A stretch of 64,000 bases of DNA from an uncultured Tateyamaria sp. (GTDB lineage Bacteria; Pseudomonadota; Alphaproteobacteria; Rhodobacterales; Rhodobacteraceae), in the NCBI RefSeq assembly GCF_947497045.1, contig NZ_CANMEU010000002.1:496001-560000 (forward strand), in the 5' to 3' direction. Below are positions 1-9,360 of the stretch, piece after piece. The position numbers and the translations under genes are program-made. Position 1 is the first letter of the stretch. Every line of letters starts with the position of its first letter. The notes below the pieces were generated by a model, which did not search any database, had not been told where the DNA came from, and saw only the letters and a list, made by a program, of their open reading frames with translations.

Positions 1-304
1 CCACTGTCATGCCCCGTCCTGGGACGCATGGCGCACCGCCTTTGACTATCGCCACGCCAAAGGCTCTTACCGGTCGGATCTGCGCCCCGCGATCCCGCCC
101 GAAAATGGCGGCATGTCGCTGCATGATCTTTTTGCCCACCTATACGATGATCAGGGCGAGGAGGGCTTGCGCGCCTTTTTTGACGAAGTGATCAGTGACA
201 GCCCCGCCTTGCGCGCGCGCCTGTCAAAACAGGGGTTGCTGCGCGAGGTTGATCTGGCCCTTGATGCCGCGCTCGCCCGACACTTCCCCGACGCTGCGGT
301 TTGA
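1..304 (+). CDS. C-terminal part of an unidentified protein (5' end outside window)
   Basis: An open frame runs from the left edge (frame 2) to a TGA at 302-304, giving about 100 residues without a start in the window. The internal ATG at 113 lies inside this longer frame, so I read this as the 3' end of a larger gene. The visible part has a Trp/Tyr/His-rich stretch (PSWDAWRTAFDYRHAKGSY), then an acidic amphipathic helical C-terminus. I do not recognise the family securely. The HAKGSY-type region reminds me of C-terminal parts of some family 2 glycosyltransferases of Rhodobacterales, but that is only a guess. The next gene is on the same strand 124 bp downstream. Confidence 0.6.
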   Translation, partial: HCHAPSWDAWRTAFDYRHAKGSYRSDLRPAIPPENGGMSLHDLFAHLYDDQGEEGLRAFFDEVISDSPALRARLSKQGLLREVDLALDAALARHFPDAAV

Positions 305-406
305 CGCCAACCCACGCCTTTGTTATGGACGCAGCGCGTGTCGGGGCCAAAGGCCTCCGCTTGGGCCATTCGGGCCGGCAGCAGATGATGCCGCGGGCCA
401 AGTCAG

Positions 407-425
407 TGTCCGCAACATACGGACA
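407..425 (+). other. small hairpin directly before the helicase start codon
   Basis: TGTCCG (407-412) and CGGACA (420-425) form a perfect 6-bp stem with a 7-nt loop, ending 3 nt before the ATG at 429. No convincing Shine-Dalgarno sequence lies between hairpin and start. A structure here could mask or shape ribosome loading, which would be notable because DEAD-box helicases are often cold-regulated; it may also be chance. Confidence 0.3.
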
Positions 426-428
426 TAC

Positions 429-1913
429 ATGACAAAATTTTCTGATCTGAACCTCAATCCAAAGGTCCTCAAAGCCATCGACGAAGCGGGCTACGAAAGC
501 CCCACGCCCATTCAGGCGGGTGCGATTCCCCCTGCCCTTGAGGGACGCGACGTTCTGGGGATCGCCCAGACCGGCACCGGCAAGACCGCCAGCTTTACCC
601 TGCCCCTGATCACCATGCTGGCCCGTGGCCGCGCTCGCGCACGGATGCCGCGCAGCCTCGTGCTGTGCCCCACGCGCGAATTGGCCGCGCAGGTGGCCGA
701 GAACTTCGACACCTATGCCAAGCATGTGAAGCTGACCAAGGCCCTGCTGATCGGCGGTGTGTCGTTCAAGGAACAGGACATCCTGATCGACAAGGGTGTT
801 GACGTGCTGATCGCCACACCGGGCCGCCTGCTTGACCATTTCGAACGCGGCAAGCTGATCCTGAATGACGTCAAGGTCATGGTCGTGGACGAAGCTGACC
901 GCATGCTTGACATGGGGTTCATTCCCGATATCGAGCGCATCTTTGGTCTGACGCCATTCACCCGCCAGACCCTGTTTTTCTCGGCGACCATGGCCCCTGA
1001 AATCGAGCGGATCACCAACACTTTCCTGTCCAATCCCGAGCGGATCGAGGTTGCGCGCCAGGCCACAGCCTCCGAGACAATCGAGCAGGGCGTGGTCATG
1101 TTCAAAGGCTCGCGCAAGGATCGTGAAGGCAGCGAAAAGCGCAAGGTGCTGCGCCTGATAATTGATGGCGAAGGTGAGAAATGCACCAATGCCATCATCT
1201 TCTGCAACCGCAAGACGGATGTGGACACGGTTGCCAAGTCCCTGAAAAAATACGGCTATGACGCGGCACCCATCCACGGTGATCTGGACCAATCGCAACG
1301 GACCCGCACGCTGGAAGGGTTCCGCAATGGCGAGTTGCGTTTCCTTGTCGCCTCGGATGTGGCCGCGCGCGGGCTTGATGTGCCTTCGGTCAGCCACGTG
1401 TTCAACTTTGACGTCCCAAGCCACGCCGAAGACTATGTGCACCGCATTGGCCGGACGGGCCGTGCAGGACGTGACGGCAAGGCGATGATGATCTGCGTGC
1501 CGCGCGATGAAAAGAACTTCGATGCCATTGAAAAGCTGATCCAGAAGGAAATTCCGCGTCTGGACAACCCGCTTGGCACCAAGGCGCCCGAGCCTGCGGA
1601 CACAAACCCAGACGACAAGGTCGAGGACAAGCCCAAGCGCACCCGCCGCCCACGTAAGGCCAAGGACGACGCCCCCCACGCCGAAGAGGTAAAGGCCGAC
1701 GCGCCCATGCAAGAGGTCGAGGCGAAGGAAACGCCCAAGCCTGAACAGGAGGCGACAGCCAAAGCGTCAAGCAGCCGGGGTGGGCGTTCGTCCGACCGCG
1801 GTGGACGCGGCAAGGGGCGCAATGATGATCGAGGTGGTAACAAGGTTGTCGGCCTGGGCGATCACACGCCAACCTTCATCCAGCTGAGTTTCGACGAGCG
1901 GCGCGCCAGCTGA
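429..1913 (+). CDS. ATP-dependent DEAD-box RNA helicase, RhlE-like
   Basis: A 494-residue superfamily 2 helicase that would unwind structured RNA in ribosome assembly or RNA decay. The visible motifs in order are the Q motif (GYESPTPIQ, about residue 21), Walker A AQTGTGKT (46-53), PTRELA, DEAD in VVDEADRMLDMG, SAT in FFSATM and HRIGRTGRAG. The last roughly 110 residues are a Lys/Glu-rich then Arg/Gly/Ser-rich tail (RGGRSSDRGGRG), as in RNA-binding tails of RhlE/DeaD proteins. The ORF is open upstream to 195, but homology to the usual helicase N-terminus (MTKFSDLNL) supports the ATG at 429. It is monocistronic, converging on the gene ending at 1923. RNase J, another RNA-decay enzyme, lies 1.2 kb away on the opposite strand. 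Confidence 0.93.
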   Translation: MTKFSDLNLNPKVLKAIDEAGYESPTPIQAGAIPPALEGRDVLGIAQTGTGKTASFTLPLITMLARGRARARMPRSLVLCPTRELAAQVAENFDTYAKHVKLTKALLIGGVSFKEQDILIDKGVDVLIATPGRLLDHFERGKLILNDVKVMVVDEADRMLDMGFIPDIERIFGLTPFTRQTLFFSATMAPEIERITNTFLSNPERIEVARQATASETIEQGVVMFKGSRKDREGSEKRKVLRLIIDGEGEKCTNAIIFCNRKTDVDTVAKSLKKYGYDAAPIHGDLDQSQRTRTLEGFRNGELRFLVASDVAARGLDVPSVSHVFNFDVPSHAEDYVHRIGRTGRAGRDGKAMMICVPRDEKNFDAIEKLIQKEIPRLDNPLGTKAPEPADTNPDDKVEDKPKRTRRPRKAKDDAPHAEEVKADAPMQEVEAKETPKPEQEATAKASSSRGGRSSDRGGRGKGRNDDRGGNKVVGLGDHTPTFIQLSFDERRAS

Positions 1914-1922
1914 AAGGTGTGC

Positions 1923-2309
1923 TCAGAACTCGGCACCGGGGTGCCATGACATCCCATGCACGGCCCGCCACACGCCATCGTTTTGGGCAAACCACAGCGT
2001 GAGGTTTTCTTCACTGCTGCGCGCCCATGTCACTTCGCGGATATCCGGCGTCTGATCGGCGTCAAAGATATTGCGCAGCTCGATCCGAAATTCGGGAACG
2101 CCCGGTGACATGGTGAACGTCTCTTCGCGCAGCGCGACACCAAGAAGGTCCCGTGCACCTTCCTGGTCAATGCCGACAAAGGCCTCGACCGGCGCATCCC
2201 GTTCAATCTGTTTGTTCACGTGTGTCTCTCCCTCATTGCCTTGAACGAGTGTTGCGGCGATCCACGCCAGACCAGCAAGCGCCAGAAGGGCCGCCGCAGC
2301 GCGCATCAT
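1923..2309 (-). CDS. small membrane-anchored or secreted protein, partner of the zincin-like gene
   Basis: A 128-residue protein with one N-terminal hydrophobic segment (about residues 3-22) that looks like a signal anchor or Sec signal, so the remainder should face the periplasm. The rest is mixed and acidic with several Trp residues near the C-terminus (VTWARSSEENLTLWFAQ, MSWHPG). I recognise no family. Its ATG overlaps the stop of the upstream zincin-like gene by 4 bp (ATGA), so the two are translated from one message. It ends 9 bp from the convergent helicase gene. Function unknown; a periplasmic partner or immunity-type role for its neighbour is an inference only. Confidence 0.75.
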   Translation of the reverse strand: MMRAAAALLALAGLAWIAATLVQGNEGETHVNKQIERDAPVEAFVGIDQEGARDLLGVALREETFTMSPGVPEFRIELRNIFDADQTPDIREVTWARSSEENLTLWFAQNDGVWRAVHGMSWHPGAEF

Positions 2310-2983
2310 TTGACGCTTTTTACACTGAATGTTGTATCGGGAATCATCTTGTTCAATTCGATCACCAGATAGTCCGCATGGCGCTTCTTGATCGTCATGC
2401 CCGAATGCATGATCGACTTCTTGTGATCCTTGAACGCGCTTGAGCTCTTGTACTCATCGCCGTGCCCGGCCGGTGAATGTTTGGAATTTCCGATGGCGTG
2501 CCCGAACTCATGCGCCGCACCCGACTGTTTGACACCTTTACCCCCGCCCTTGTTCACCTCGACGGTATCCTCGGTATCGAGCGTCATCTCCTGCTTGCCC
2601 CAGTTGACCACGCTGCCGTTGAACTTGCCCTTGGGCACCTTCACGGCCGTCACCTTCCAATGCGCGCCGGATGTCTTGGGGTCGATGTCGAATTTCACGA
2701 CAAAGGGCTTGTCCTTGAAATAGTTGGCAAAATCGGATGTGCCGCTGACAGATAGCACGAATTTCCCGTTCCAGGCCTTGCGAATGACCCTTTCGATTTC
2801 CTTGTGAAAATCCTTCTTTTCCTTCGAGGTCCACGCGGTTGCGCCCCCCTTGGTCGTATAATTGTACGACCAGAACTGCTGCACCCAGATTTGCCCTTTG
2901 GATCCAAGCACAGAAAAATCCATCCGCTTGGTTTTTTTCTTGAAATCCATCTTCGGCGGTTTCTTTATCTTCTCATCTGCCAT
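2306..2983 (-). CDS. putative zincin-like metalloprotein with HEFGH motif
   Basis: A 225-residue protein. The ORF extends to 3145, but the ATG at 2983 has a purine-rich ribosome site (AAGGGC) and the longer version would run into the rnj 3' end, so I chose 2983. The N-terminus is very Lys-rich (KKPPKMDFKKKTKRMDF) with no signal peptide. Around residues 158-178 it has AAHEFGHAIGNSKHSPAGHGDEY, an HExxH zinc site followed by Gly and a nearby His, then a Met-containing segment (KKSIMHSGM) that could act as a Met-turn. The third His sits one residue later than in the metzincin consensus HExxHxxGxxH. It overlaps the small downstream gene. A metalloprotease is the best reading; substrate unknown. 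Confidence 0.7.
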   Translation of the reverse strand: MADEKIKKPPKMDFKKKTKRMDFSVLGSKGQIWVQQFWSYNYTTKGGATAWTSKEKKDFHKEIERVIRKAWNGKFVLSVSGTSDFANYFKDKPFVVKFDIDPKTSGAHWKVTAVKVPKGKFNGSVVNWGKQEMTLDTEDTVEVNKGGGKGVKQSGAAHEFGHAIGNSKHSPAGHGDEYKSSSAFKDHKKSIMHSGMTIKKRHADYLVIELNKMIPDTTFSVKSVK

Positions 2984-3049
2984 CGAAATGCCCTTGCCGA
3001 AAAAATGCCTGTGCGGGCCCAAATTGACCCGATTGCAATACTGTTTGCA

Positions 3050-3079
3050 TTTAAGGCGTGAGCCGCCCCGCTCTGTCAA
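3050..3079 (-). promoter_or_regulatory. weak sigma70-like promoter for the zincin pair
   Basis: On the minus strand a perfect TTGACA (complement of 3074-3079) is followed after 18 nt by CTTAAA. It lies between the rnj stop and the zincin gene start, inside an unusually AT-rich 115-bp gap. The -10 match is poor, so this is tentative. Confidence 0.3.
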
Positions 3080-3090
3080 GATTGGGGCGG
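3063..3090 (-). terminator. inverted repeat after rnj, possible terminator
   Basis: CCGCCCC (3063-3069) and GGGGCGG (3084-3090) make a 7-bp GC stem with a 14-nt loop, starting 9 bp past the rnj stop codon on the minus strand. There is no clear U-run after it, so it may be a weak or Rho-assisted terminator, or a 3' end stabiliser for the nuo-birA-coaX-rnj message. Confidence 0.4.
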
Positions 3091-3098
3091 TGCCTTTC

Positions 3099-4769
3099 CT
3101 AGTGCATCCGGCTGATAACGACCGTGACTTCCGGCTTCTTGCCAATCTCGTCCTGCCCGGATTTGCGCACGATGCGGCGCAAGGCTTCGGTCAGCTTGTC
3201 ATCATCACGTAAGGTCTTGGCATCCGCTCGGCCCAGAAACTGGCCGATATCCGCTTCCAACACTTCGACCAATGCAGCCTTGGAGGTGCCCATATCCGGC
3301 AGCCCCATGGTTTCACACCATGGATCGCCAAGCGGCTCATCCTCTTCATCCAGGATCAGCGTCACCAGAACGTGCCCATTCAGCGCCATGCGAATACGAT
3401 CCCGCACAACCCCGTCCAGCGCACCGATTTGCACCGACCCGTCCAGATAGGTCCGCCCGGTTTCGATATATTCGGCCACTTTGGGTGCATTGCCCGACAG
3501 GTCGATCATCATCCCGTTCACCGCCAGCACACCTGTGCGCCCGGCGCTTTCCGCCATCTTGACGTGTTCGCGCAAATGCCGGTGTTCACCGTGCATCGGC
3601 ACCACGATCTGCGGGTTAACGATGTCATGCAGGCGCGCGATATCCGGCCCGTTCGCATGGCCCGACACGTGATAAAGCCCCGAGGAGTCATCGACCACAT
3701 CCACGCCCTTTTCGGACAGCTGGTTCATAATCCGGATTACACCACGTTCATTGCCGGGAATGGTTTTCGAGGAAAACAGGAACAGATCGCCCTCTTTCAG
3801 CTCCAGCCCCATATATTTGCCGTTGGCCAGTTGGGCCGACGCCGCGCGCCGCTCGCCTTGTGATCCGGTCACAAGCAACATCAGGTTCTCGCGCGGAATG
3901 CTGCGCGCATCCTCGGGGCTGACCACGGTCGGGAAATCCTTGAGGACCCCGGTCTCGATTGAGGCTTCGATCATCCGCCGCATGGCACGGCCAAGCAGCA
4001 CAATCGAACGGCCCGCCCGCGCACCCGCATCCGCCAATGTCTTCACACGGGCCACATTGGACGCAAAGGTGGTGGCAACCACGACGCCCTCAGTATGGTC
4101 GCGCACCAGCTTTTCAATCTCCGGCCCGACACTCGTTTCGGACCGACCCGGATTGGGTGAAAAGACGTTGGTGCTGTCACAGACGAACGCCTTGACCCCG
4201 CCCTTGGACACCTCGGCCCAGAGGTCCGGGTCAAAGGGTTCGCCCACGATGGGGGTCTCGTCCAGTTTGAAGTCGCCCGAGTGGATCACCCGGCCATGGG
4301 CGCTGTCGATGATCAGGGCCGCACTTTCGGGGATCGAGTGGGACATGGGCAGAAAGCCGACCTTGAACGGGCCCACCTCGACCTGTTCGGGCCATGCGCC
4401 GGTGACGCGCACCGCCTCTTCATCGTGGCCATGTTCGCCCATCTTGCGCCGCGCGATATTGGCGGTAAAGGCGCGCGCATAGATAGGCACGCCAAGTTGG
4501 TCATAGGTGTGTGCAATAGCGCCCACATGGTCTTCGTGGGCATGGGTGACAAAGATCGCCTCGATGCGATCCTTGCGTTCGGCAAGCCATGTGATGTCGG
4601 GCAGGATCAGGTCCACGCCGGGCGAGCCGTCCATATCCGGAAAGGTTACGCCAAGGTCCACCACGATCAGGCGTTCCTGTTCGGGTTTGCCATAGCCATA
4701 TACATAGGCGTTCATGCCTATTTCACCCGCCCCCCCAAGGGGCAGGTAGATCAGTCGTTCACTGCTCAT
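3099..4769 (-). CDS. rnj: ribonuclease J (metallo-beta-lactamase/beta-CASP family)
   Basis: A 556-residue protein of the usual RNase J length, acting in the cytoplasm in 5'-3' exonucleolytic and endonucleolytic RNA decay and rRNA/mRNA maturation. The N-terminus LPLGGAGEIGMN and the metal-binding motif VTHAHEDHVGAI (HxHxDH, about residue 75) are diagnostic; later MSHSIPES, HSGDFK, CDSTN and VPMHGEHRH mark the beta-lactamase and beta-CASP cores. Start codon ATG at 4769, only 4 bp after the coaX stop, so it is cotranscribed with coaX and birA. The birA-coaX-rnj trio downstream of nuoN is, to my knowledge, a common alphaproteobacterial arrangement. Confidence 0.95.
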   Translation of the reverse strand: MSSERLIYLPLGGAGEIGMNAYVYGYGKPEQERLIVVDLGVTFPDMDGSPGVDLILPDITWLAERKDRIEAIFVTHAHEDHVGAIAHTYDQLGVPIYARAFTANIARRKMGEHGHDEEAVRVTGAWPEQVEVGPFKVGFLPMSHSIPESAALIIDSAHGRVIHSGDFKLDETPIVGEPFDPDLWAEVSKGGVKAFVCDSTNVFSPNPGRSETSVGPEIEKLVRDHTEGVVVATTFASNVARVKTLADAGARAGRSIVLLGRAMRRMIEASIETGVLKDFPTVVSPEDARSIPRENLMLLVTGSQGERRAASAQLANGKYMGLELKEGDLFLFSSKTIPGNERGVIRIMNQLSEKGVDVVDDSSGLYHVSGHANGPDIARLHDIVNPQIVVPMHGEHRHLREHVKMAESAGRTGVLAVNGMMIDLSGNAPKVAEYIETGRTYLDGSVQIGALDGVVRDRIRMALNGHVLVTLILDEEDEPLGDPWCETMGLPDMGTSKAALVEVLEADIGQFLGRADAKTLRDDDKLTEALRRIVRKSGQDEIGKKPEVTVVISRMH

Positions 4770-4773
4770 AATT

Positions 4774-5547
4774 TCAGGTATTTTCCTTGTTATAGCGATG
4801 GATGACCGTCAGGCCATGCATCGTCAATTCGTCTTGATAATGATCAAAGAGGGCTTCAGTCTGCTGAAACAGCGGCGCAAGGCCCCCTGTTGAAATCACG
4901 CGCATCTCACGGGCGCGTTCCGCCTTGATCCTGGCACATATCTCACGCACCAATCCGACGTAACCCCAAAACACCCCCGACTGCATGCAGGTGACAGTGT
5001 TGGTACCAATGACGGCCTGGGGCTTGGTAATGTCCACATGGGGCAGTGCGGCAGCCGCGTTGTGCAGCGCCTCAAGGCTGAGGTTCACACCAGGTGCGAT
5101 CACCCCCCCGATATAGGCCCCATCACTGTCCACCACGTCGAATGTCGTGGCGGTGCCGAAGTCAACCATGATCAGGTCACCGCCATAGAGATCGTGCCCC
5201 GCAACCGTATTTACAAGACGGTCAGGGCCAACTTGTGTGCCTTCATCCACGCGCACCCCCACCGGCAGCAGGCAATCGGGCTTGCCCACCACGATGGGGC
5301 GCGTGTTGAAATAGCGATCTGCCAGAACGCGCAGGTTGAACACCACCCGCGGCACCGTGGAGGAGATAATCATATCGGTGATTTCAACATCAATGTTCTG
5401 GAACTTCATCAATGTCGACAGCCAGACATAGTATTGATCCGCCGTGCGCTGCCATTCGGTCGAGGTGCGCCAGGTGCCGATAAACGCCTCTCCGTCCCAG
5501 ATGGAAAACACGGTGTTGGTGTTGCCGCAGTCGATGGCCAAGAGCAT
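4774..5547 (-). CDS. coaX: type III pantothenate kinase
   Basis: A 257-residue cytoplasmic enzyme that phosphorylates pantothenate with ATP, the first step of coenzyme A synthesis. Type III features are visible: the N-terminal phosphate-binding segment IDCGNTNTVFSIWDG, the pantothenate-site GPDRLVN (about residue 104), and DFGTATTFDVVD with the metal-coordinating Asp, in the ASKHA fold. It starts 13 bp after the birA stop and ends 4 bp before rnj. CoA supply fits a window rich in acyl-CoA metabolism, although the operon partners suggest housekeeping expression with complex I. Confidence 0.95.
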   Translation of the reverse strand: MLLAIDCGNTNTVFSIWDGEAFIGTWRTSTEWQRTADQYYVWLSTLMKFQNIDVEITDMIISSTVPRVVFNLRVLADRYFNTRPIVVGKPDCLLPVGVRVDEGTQVGPDRLVNTVAGHDLYGGDLIMVDFGTATTFDVVDSDGAYIGGVIAPGVNLSLEALHNAAAALPHVDITKPQAVIGTNTVTCMQSGVFWGYVGLVREICARIKAERAREMRVISTGGLAPLFQQTEALFDHYQDELTMHGLTVIHRYNKENT

Positions 5548-5560
5548 GGGGTGCGTCCCT

Positions 5561-6310
5561 TCAGAAATAAACGTCGCCCGCCGGGATGCGCACCCGGCCT
5601 TTGGGCGTCTCTAGAACAAGTTGGCCGTCTGCGTCCACATCTGCGAACGTTCCCTGATAGGCCTCGCGGGTTGTGCGGGCGGTGATGACCTCGCCCAGAC
5701 GGGCGGCGCGGGCCAGCCACGCGGTGCGAATAGGCGCAAAGCCGTAGGTGACAAACTGGGCCTCGTAGCGAGCATAGGATTGGGCCAGCAGGTTCAAAAA
5801 CGCCTGCGGCGTGATGTTCACTCCCAACTCGGATTTCAGGGCCACGGGGCGCACAGCCCCCTCCTCGACCTGATCCGCGCCCGGTGCTGTTTTCAGGTTG
5901 ACCCCGACACCAATGGCCAGATGTGTCACCGCCGCACCTGTGCTGATGCTCTCAAGCAGGATGCCCGCCACCTTGCCATCGCGCAGCAGCACGTCGTTGG
6001 GCCACTTCAGCGCAAAGGCATCGCCACGCCCCGTGGCCGCCACGAAAGCATCATGCAAGGCCAGCGATATGACAAAAGAGCGTAGCGCGGCATCGCCCGG
6101 TGCCTCGCGCATCGGCAACACCAAAGTCGCGGCAAAATTGCCCGCAGGCATGGACCAAGCGCGGCCACGTCGCCCCCGTGCAGCCGTCTGGTTCAGTCCC
6201 AAGATCCACTCAAGCCCCGCCAAATCAGTCGCGCGACGTGCCGCTTCGCTCAACGTGGAATCAACCTCGGTCAGGACAGTGCGGCCATAGCCTTCAGGCC
6301 ACCCGGTCAT
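5561..6310 (-). CDS. birA: biotin--[acetyl-CoA-carboxylase] ligase (monofunctional BirA)
   Basis: A 249-residue biotin protein ligase that makes biotinyl-AMP and attaches biotin to carboxylase carrier domains. The biotinyl-AMP loop is ARGRRGRAW (about residues 44-52), followed by KWPNDVLL (about 104-111) and the C-terminal SH3-like part ending in VRIPAGDVYF. There is no N-terminal helix-turn-helix, so unlike E. coli BirA it should not repress bio genes. It lies 53 bp after nuoN and 13 bp before coaX. Likely substrates include AccB and MccA, the latter encoded at 31053-32993 in this window. Confidence 0.94.
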   Translation of the reverse strand: MTGWPEGYGRTVLTEVDSTLSEAARRATDLAGLEWILGLNQTAARGRRGRAWSMPAGNFAATLVLPMREAPGDAALRSFVISLALHDAFVAATGRGDAFALKWPNDVLLRDGKVAGILLESISTGAAVTHLAIGVGVNLKTAPGADQVEEGAVRPVALKSELGVNITPQAFLNLLAQSYARYEAQFVTYGFAPIRTAWLARAARLGEVITARTTREAYQGTFADVDADGQLVLETPKGRVRIPAGDVYF

Positions 6311-6363
6311 AACGTGCCCGCGTTCCGAAGGTGTTTCACGGACGGTCGGCTAACCAACGGCGC

Positions 6364-7800
6364 CTAGTTCACCAACGTGGCCGCAGCCGCCGCTGCCGCG
6401 CCTTCGACACCGAACATGTTGACGATGCCCAGAACCATGACCGCAGCCGAGCCCATAAGCATCACCCACAAAATCGGGGATTTGCCGCCATTCAGACGAT
6501 CTTCGCCCGCATCGCCAAAATACATGAAGAACACGATGCGCAGATAGTAATAGGCTCCGATAACGGAGGCGATCACACCAGCGATGGCAAGCCACGCAAG
6601 GCCCCCCTCATAGGCGGCGCGCAGAACATAGAACTTGCCGAAGAAGCCCAGCATGGGCGGCACACCGGCGAGCGAGAACATCAGGACGAGCATCGCGAGC
6701 GCCTTGCCGGGTTCTTTCTTGGCATAGCTGTTGAGGGACGAGATTTCGGTTACGGGCTGACCATCCTTCTCCATCATCAGGATGAAGGCGAAGGTACCGA
6801 CGTTCATCGTCACGTAGATCGCCATGTAGACCAGCATCGCCTGCACACCAAGCACCGTGCCCGCCGCGAGGCCCATCAGCGCATAGCCCATATGGGCAAT
6901 CGACGAAAACGCCATCAGCCGCTTGATGTTGGTCTGCCCGATGGCCGCGAAGGCCCCAAGGAACATGGACAAGACGGACAGCAACGCCATGATCTGCTGC
7001 CAGTCCGCGACCGCGCCGCCAAAGGCGTCGTGCATCACGCGCGCAAACAGGGCCATGGCCGCGACTTTGGGTGCGGTGGCAAAGAAGGCGGTGACGGGCG
7101 TGGGCGAACCTTCGTACACATCCGGCGTCCACATGTGGAACGGCACGGCAGACACCTTGAACGCGAAACCCGCCATCAGGAACACAAGACCAAAGAGCAG
7201 CCCGAGCGACACGCCCTCTTGTGCGACCTGCACGATACCCGAAAACAGCGTCGTGCCCGCATAGCCATAGACCAGCGACGCACCGTACAGCAACAAGCCC
7301 GAGGATAACGCACCCAGCACAAAATACTTGAGGCCCGCCTCGGTTGACTTGACCGAGTCCCGGCGCAGGGACGCAACGACATAAAGCGACAGCGATTGCA
7401 GCTCGAGGCCCATGTACAGCGCCATCAGATCGCCCGCTGACACCATCATCATCATGCCCACGACCGCCAGCGCAACCAGCACCGGATATTCAAAGCGCAG
7501 CAATCCGCGCGCGGCCATGTACCCTTCGCTCATCAACAGAACGGCAGCTGCCGAGATCAGGATCGTCACCTTGGCAAAGCGCGAAAACCCGTCATCGATG
7601 AACATGCCGGAGAAGGCCGCGTTGCTGCCCTCCCCCGTGAACCCGATCCACGCCGCCAGCGCCAGGAACACAGCCGCTGTTGACCAAACGAGGGGCGAGG
7701 CCAGGTCGTCCTTGGACGTATAGACCGCCCCAATCAGGGCCAGAATGGCAAACCCCGACAGCAGGATTTCAGGCAGGATGATGGTCAGATCAGCGGACAT
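6364..7800 (-). CDS. nuoN: NADH-quinone oxidoreductase subunit N
   Basis: A 478-residue inner-membrane subunit of complex I, one of three antiporter-like proton-pumping subunits (Mrp-type). It is hydrophobic throughout with about 14 transmembrane helices; the antiporter core is visible in [29 protein letters not shown] and in [13 protein letters not shown]. The ATG is at 7800, 15 bp past the nuoM stop. The extreme C-terminus is an Ala run ([13 protein letters not shown]), unusual but compatible with a flexible tail. It is the last nuo gene, with birA 53 bp downstream. Confidence 0.97.
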   Translation of the reverse strand: MSADLTIILPEILLSGFAILALIGAVYTSKDDLASPLVWSTAAVFLALAAWIGFTGEGSNAAFSGMFIDDGFSRFAKVTILISAAAVLLMSEGYMAARGLLRFEYPVLVALAVVGMMMMVSAGDLMALYMGLELQSLSLYVVASLRRDSVKSTEAGLKYFVLGALSSGLLLYGASLVYGYAGTTLFSGIVQVAQEGVSLGLLFGLVFLMAGFAFKVSAVPFHMWTPDVYEGSPTPVTAFFATAPKVAAMALFARVMHDAFGGAVADWQQIMALLSVLSMFLGAFAAIGQTNIKRLMAFSSIAHMGYALMGLAAGTVLGVQAMLVYMAIYVTMNVGTFAFILMMEKDGQPVTEISSLNSYAKKEPGKALAMLVLMFSLAGVPPMLGFFGKFYVLRAAYEGGLAWLAIAGVIASVIGAYYYLRIVFFMYFGDAGEDRLNGGKSPILWVMLMGSAAVMVLGIVNMFGVEGAAAAAAATLVN

Positions 7801-7815
7801 TGTTCAAAACCGTTC

Positions 7816-9357
7816 TTAGTTTGCAGCCAATTGCGTTGCGGCCTCTGCCGCCACAAGGGCCGTGTCATATTGGGTCACAAGGGCGGCCACCGATGGCCCG
7901 ATGATGTCGAGGATCAGCGCAGGATAGACCCCAAGCAGGATCGTCATCACCACAAGCGGTGCAAAAATCGCACGCTCGCGCCGGCTCATGTCGGTGATCG
8001 ACTTCAGGCTCTCCTTGATCAGATCGCCCATCACCACGCGGCGGTAAAGCCACAGCGCATAAGCGGCCGAAAAGATAACCCCGGTCGTTGCCACGGCCGC
8101 CACCCAGGTGTTGACCTGGAACACCGCCATCAGCGTCAGGAACTCGCCCACGAAACCGGAGGTGCCGGGCAGGCCCACATTTGCCATGGTGAACAGCATG
8201 AAGATCAGCGCATAGGCGGGCATCTTGTTCACGAGGCCCCCATAGGCGTCGATCTCGCGCGTGTGCATCCGGTCATAGATCACGCCCACACACAGGAACA
8301 ACGCCCCCGAAATGAACCCGTGGCTGAGCATCTGGAAGATCGCGCCATCCAGCCCCTGCTGGTTGGCAGCGAAGATGCCCATGGTCACAAAGCCCATGTG
8401 GGCGACCGAGGAATAGGCGATCAGCTTTTTCATGTCCTCCTGCACCAGCGCCACCAGCGAGGTGTAGACGATGGCGATGGCCGACATCCACAAGACCAGC
8501 GGCGCCATCACGTCAGAGCCGACCGGGAACATCCCGATGGAAAAACGGATAAAGCCATAGCCGCCGAGTTTCAGCAGGATCGCCGCCAGCACCACCGATC
8601 CGGCGGTGGGGGCCTGCACGTGCGCATCCGGCAACCACGTATGGACCGGCCACATCGGCATCTTGACCGCAAAGCTGGCGAAGAAGGCCAGGAACAGCAG
8701 CGTCTGCATGCCCCCCACGACCTGAATGCCAAGCAGCGAAAAGCTTTCGGAGCCGAACTGGTGGGTCAGAAGCTGTTCAATGTCGGTGGTGCCCGCATCC
8801 GCGAACATGCCCACCATCGCCACCAGCATCAGCACCGAGCCAAGGAAGGTATAAAGGAAGAACTTGAAGCTGGCATAGATGCGGTTCGCCCCGCCCCAGA
8901 TACCAATGATCAGGAACATCGGGATCAACCCGGCCTCGAAGAACAGGTAGAACAGCACCAGATCCAGCGCCATGAACACACCCAGCATCAGCGTCTCAAG
9001 CAGCAGGAAGGCGATCATGTATTCCTTGACCCGGTCCGTCACCGACCACGAGGCCGCAATCACCAGCGGCATCATAAAGGTGGTCAGCATCACGAACAGC
9101 ACCGAAATCCCGTCGACCCCCATCTTGTAGGTCAGACCCATGATCCAGGTGCCCTCTTCCACGAACTGGAAGCCGGTGTCGTTGGGGTCGAACTCGAACA
9201 GGATGAACAGCGAGGCGAGAAAGGTCAGCCCCGTTGTCGCCATCGCAACCCATTTGGCGTTGCGCTGCGCCGCCTCGTCCTCACCACGCAGGAACACAGC
9301 TAGGATCAGGGCCGCGAGGGCCGGCATAAAGGTGACGATGGAAAGAAGGTTGTCCAT
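7816..9357 (-). CDS. nuoM: NADH-quinone oxidoreductase subunit M
   Basis: A 513-residue antiporter-like membrane subunit of complex I. The conserved Glu in [10 protein letters not shown] context and the proton-path Lys region [21 protein letters not shown] are present, as is [10 protein letters not shown]. About 14 transmembrane helices, normal family length. It starts with ATG 3 bp after the end of the 72-residue small gene at 9361-9579 and precedes nuoN by 15 bp. Confidence 0.97.
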   Translation of the reverse strand: MDNLLSIVTFMPALAALILAVFLRGEDEAAQRNAKWVAMATTGLTFLASLFILFEFDPNDTGFQFVEEGTWIMGLTYKMGVDGISVLFVMLTTFMMPLVIAASWSVTDRVKEYMIAFLLLETLMLGVFMALDLVLFYLFFEAGLIPMFLIIGIWGGANRIYASFKFFLYTFLGSVLMLVAMVGMFADAGTTDIEQLLTHQFGSESFSLLGIQVVGGMQTLLFLAFFASFAVKMPMWPVHTWLPDAHVQAPTAGSVVLAAILLKLGGYGFIRFSIGMFPVGSDVMAPLVLWMSAIAIVYTSLVALVQEDMKKLIAYSSVAHMGFVTMGIFAANQQGLDGAIFQMLSHGFISGALFLCVGVIYDRMHTREIDAYGGLVNKMPAYALIFMLFTMANVGLPGTSGFVGEFLTLMAVFQVNTWVAAVATTGVIFSAAYALWLYRRVVMGDLIKESLKSITDMSRRERAIFAPLVVMTILLGVYPALILDIIGPSVAALVTQYDTALVAAEAATQLAAN

Positions 9358-9360
9358 GTG

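Noticed and set aside
192-1712. 506-residue ORF antisense to the helicase gene
   Set aside because: It is a mirror of a GC-rich gene in another frame, with Arg/His/Gly-rich composition and no family motifs. Similar long shadows occur opposite nuoM, nuoL, nuoG, pntB and the ABC ATPase.
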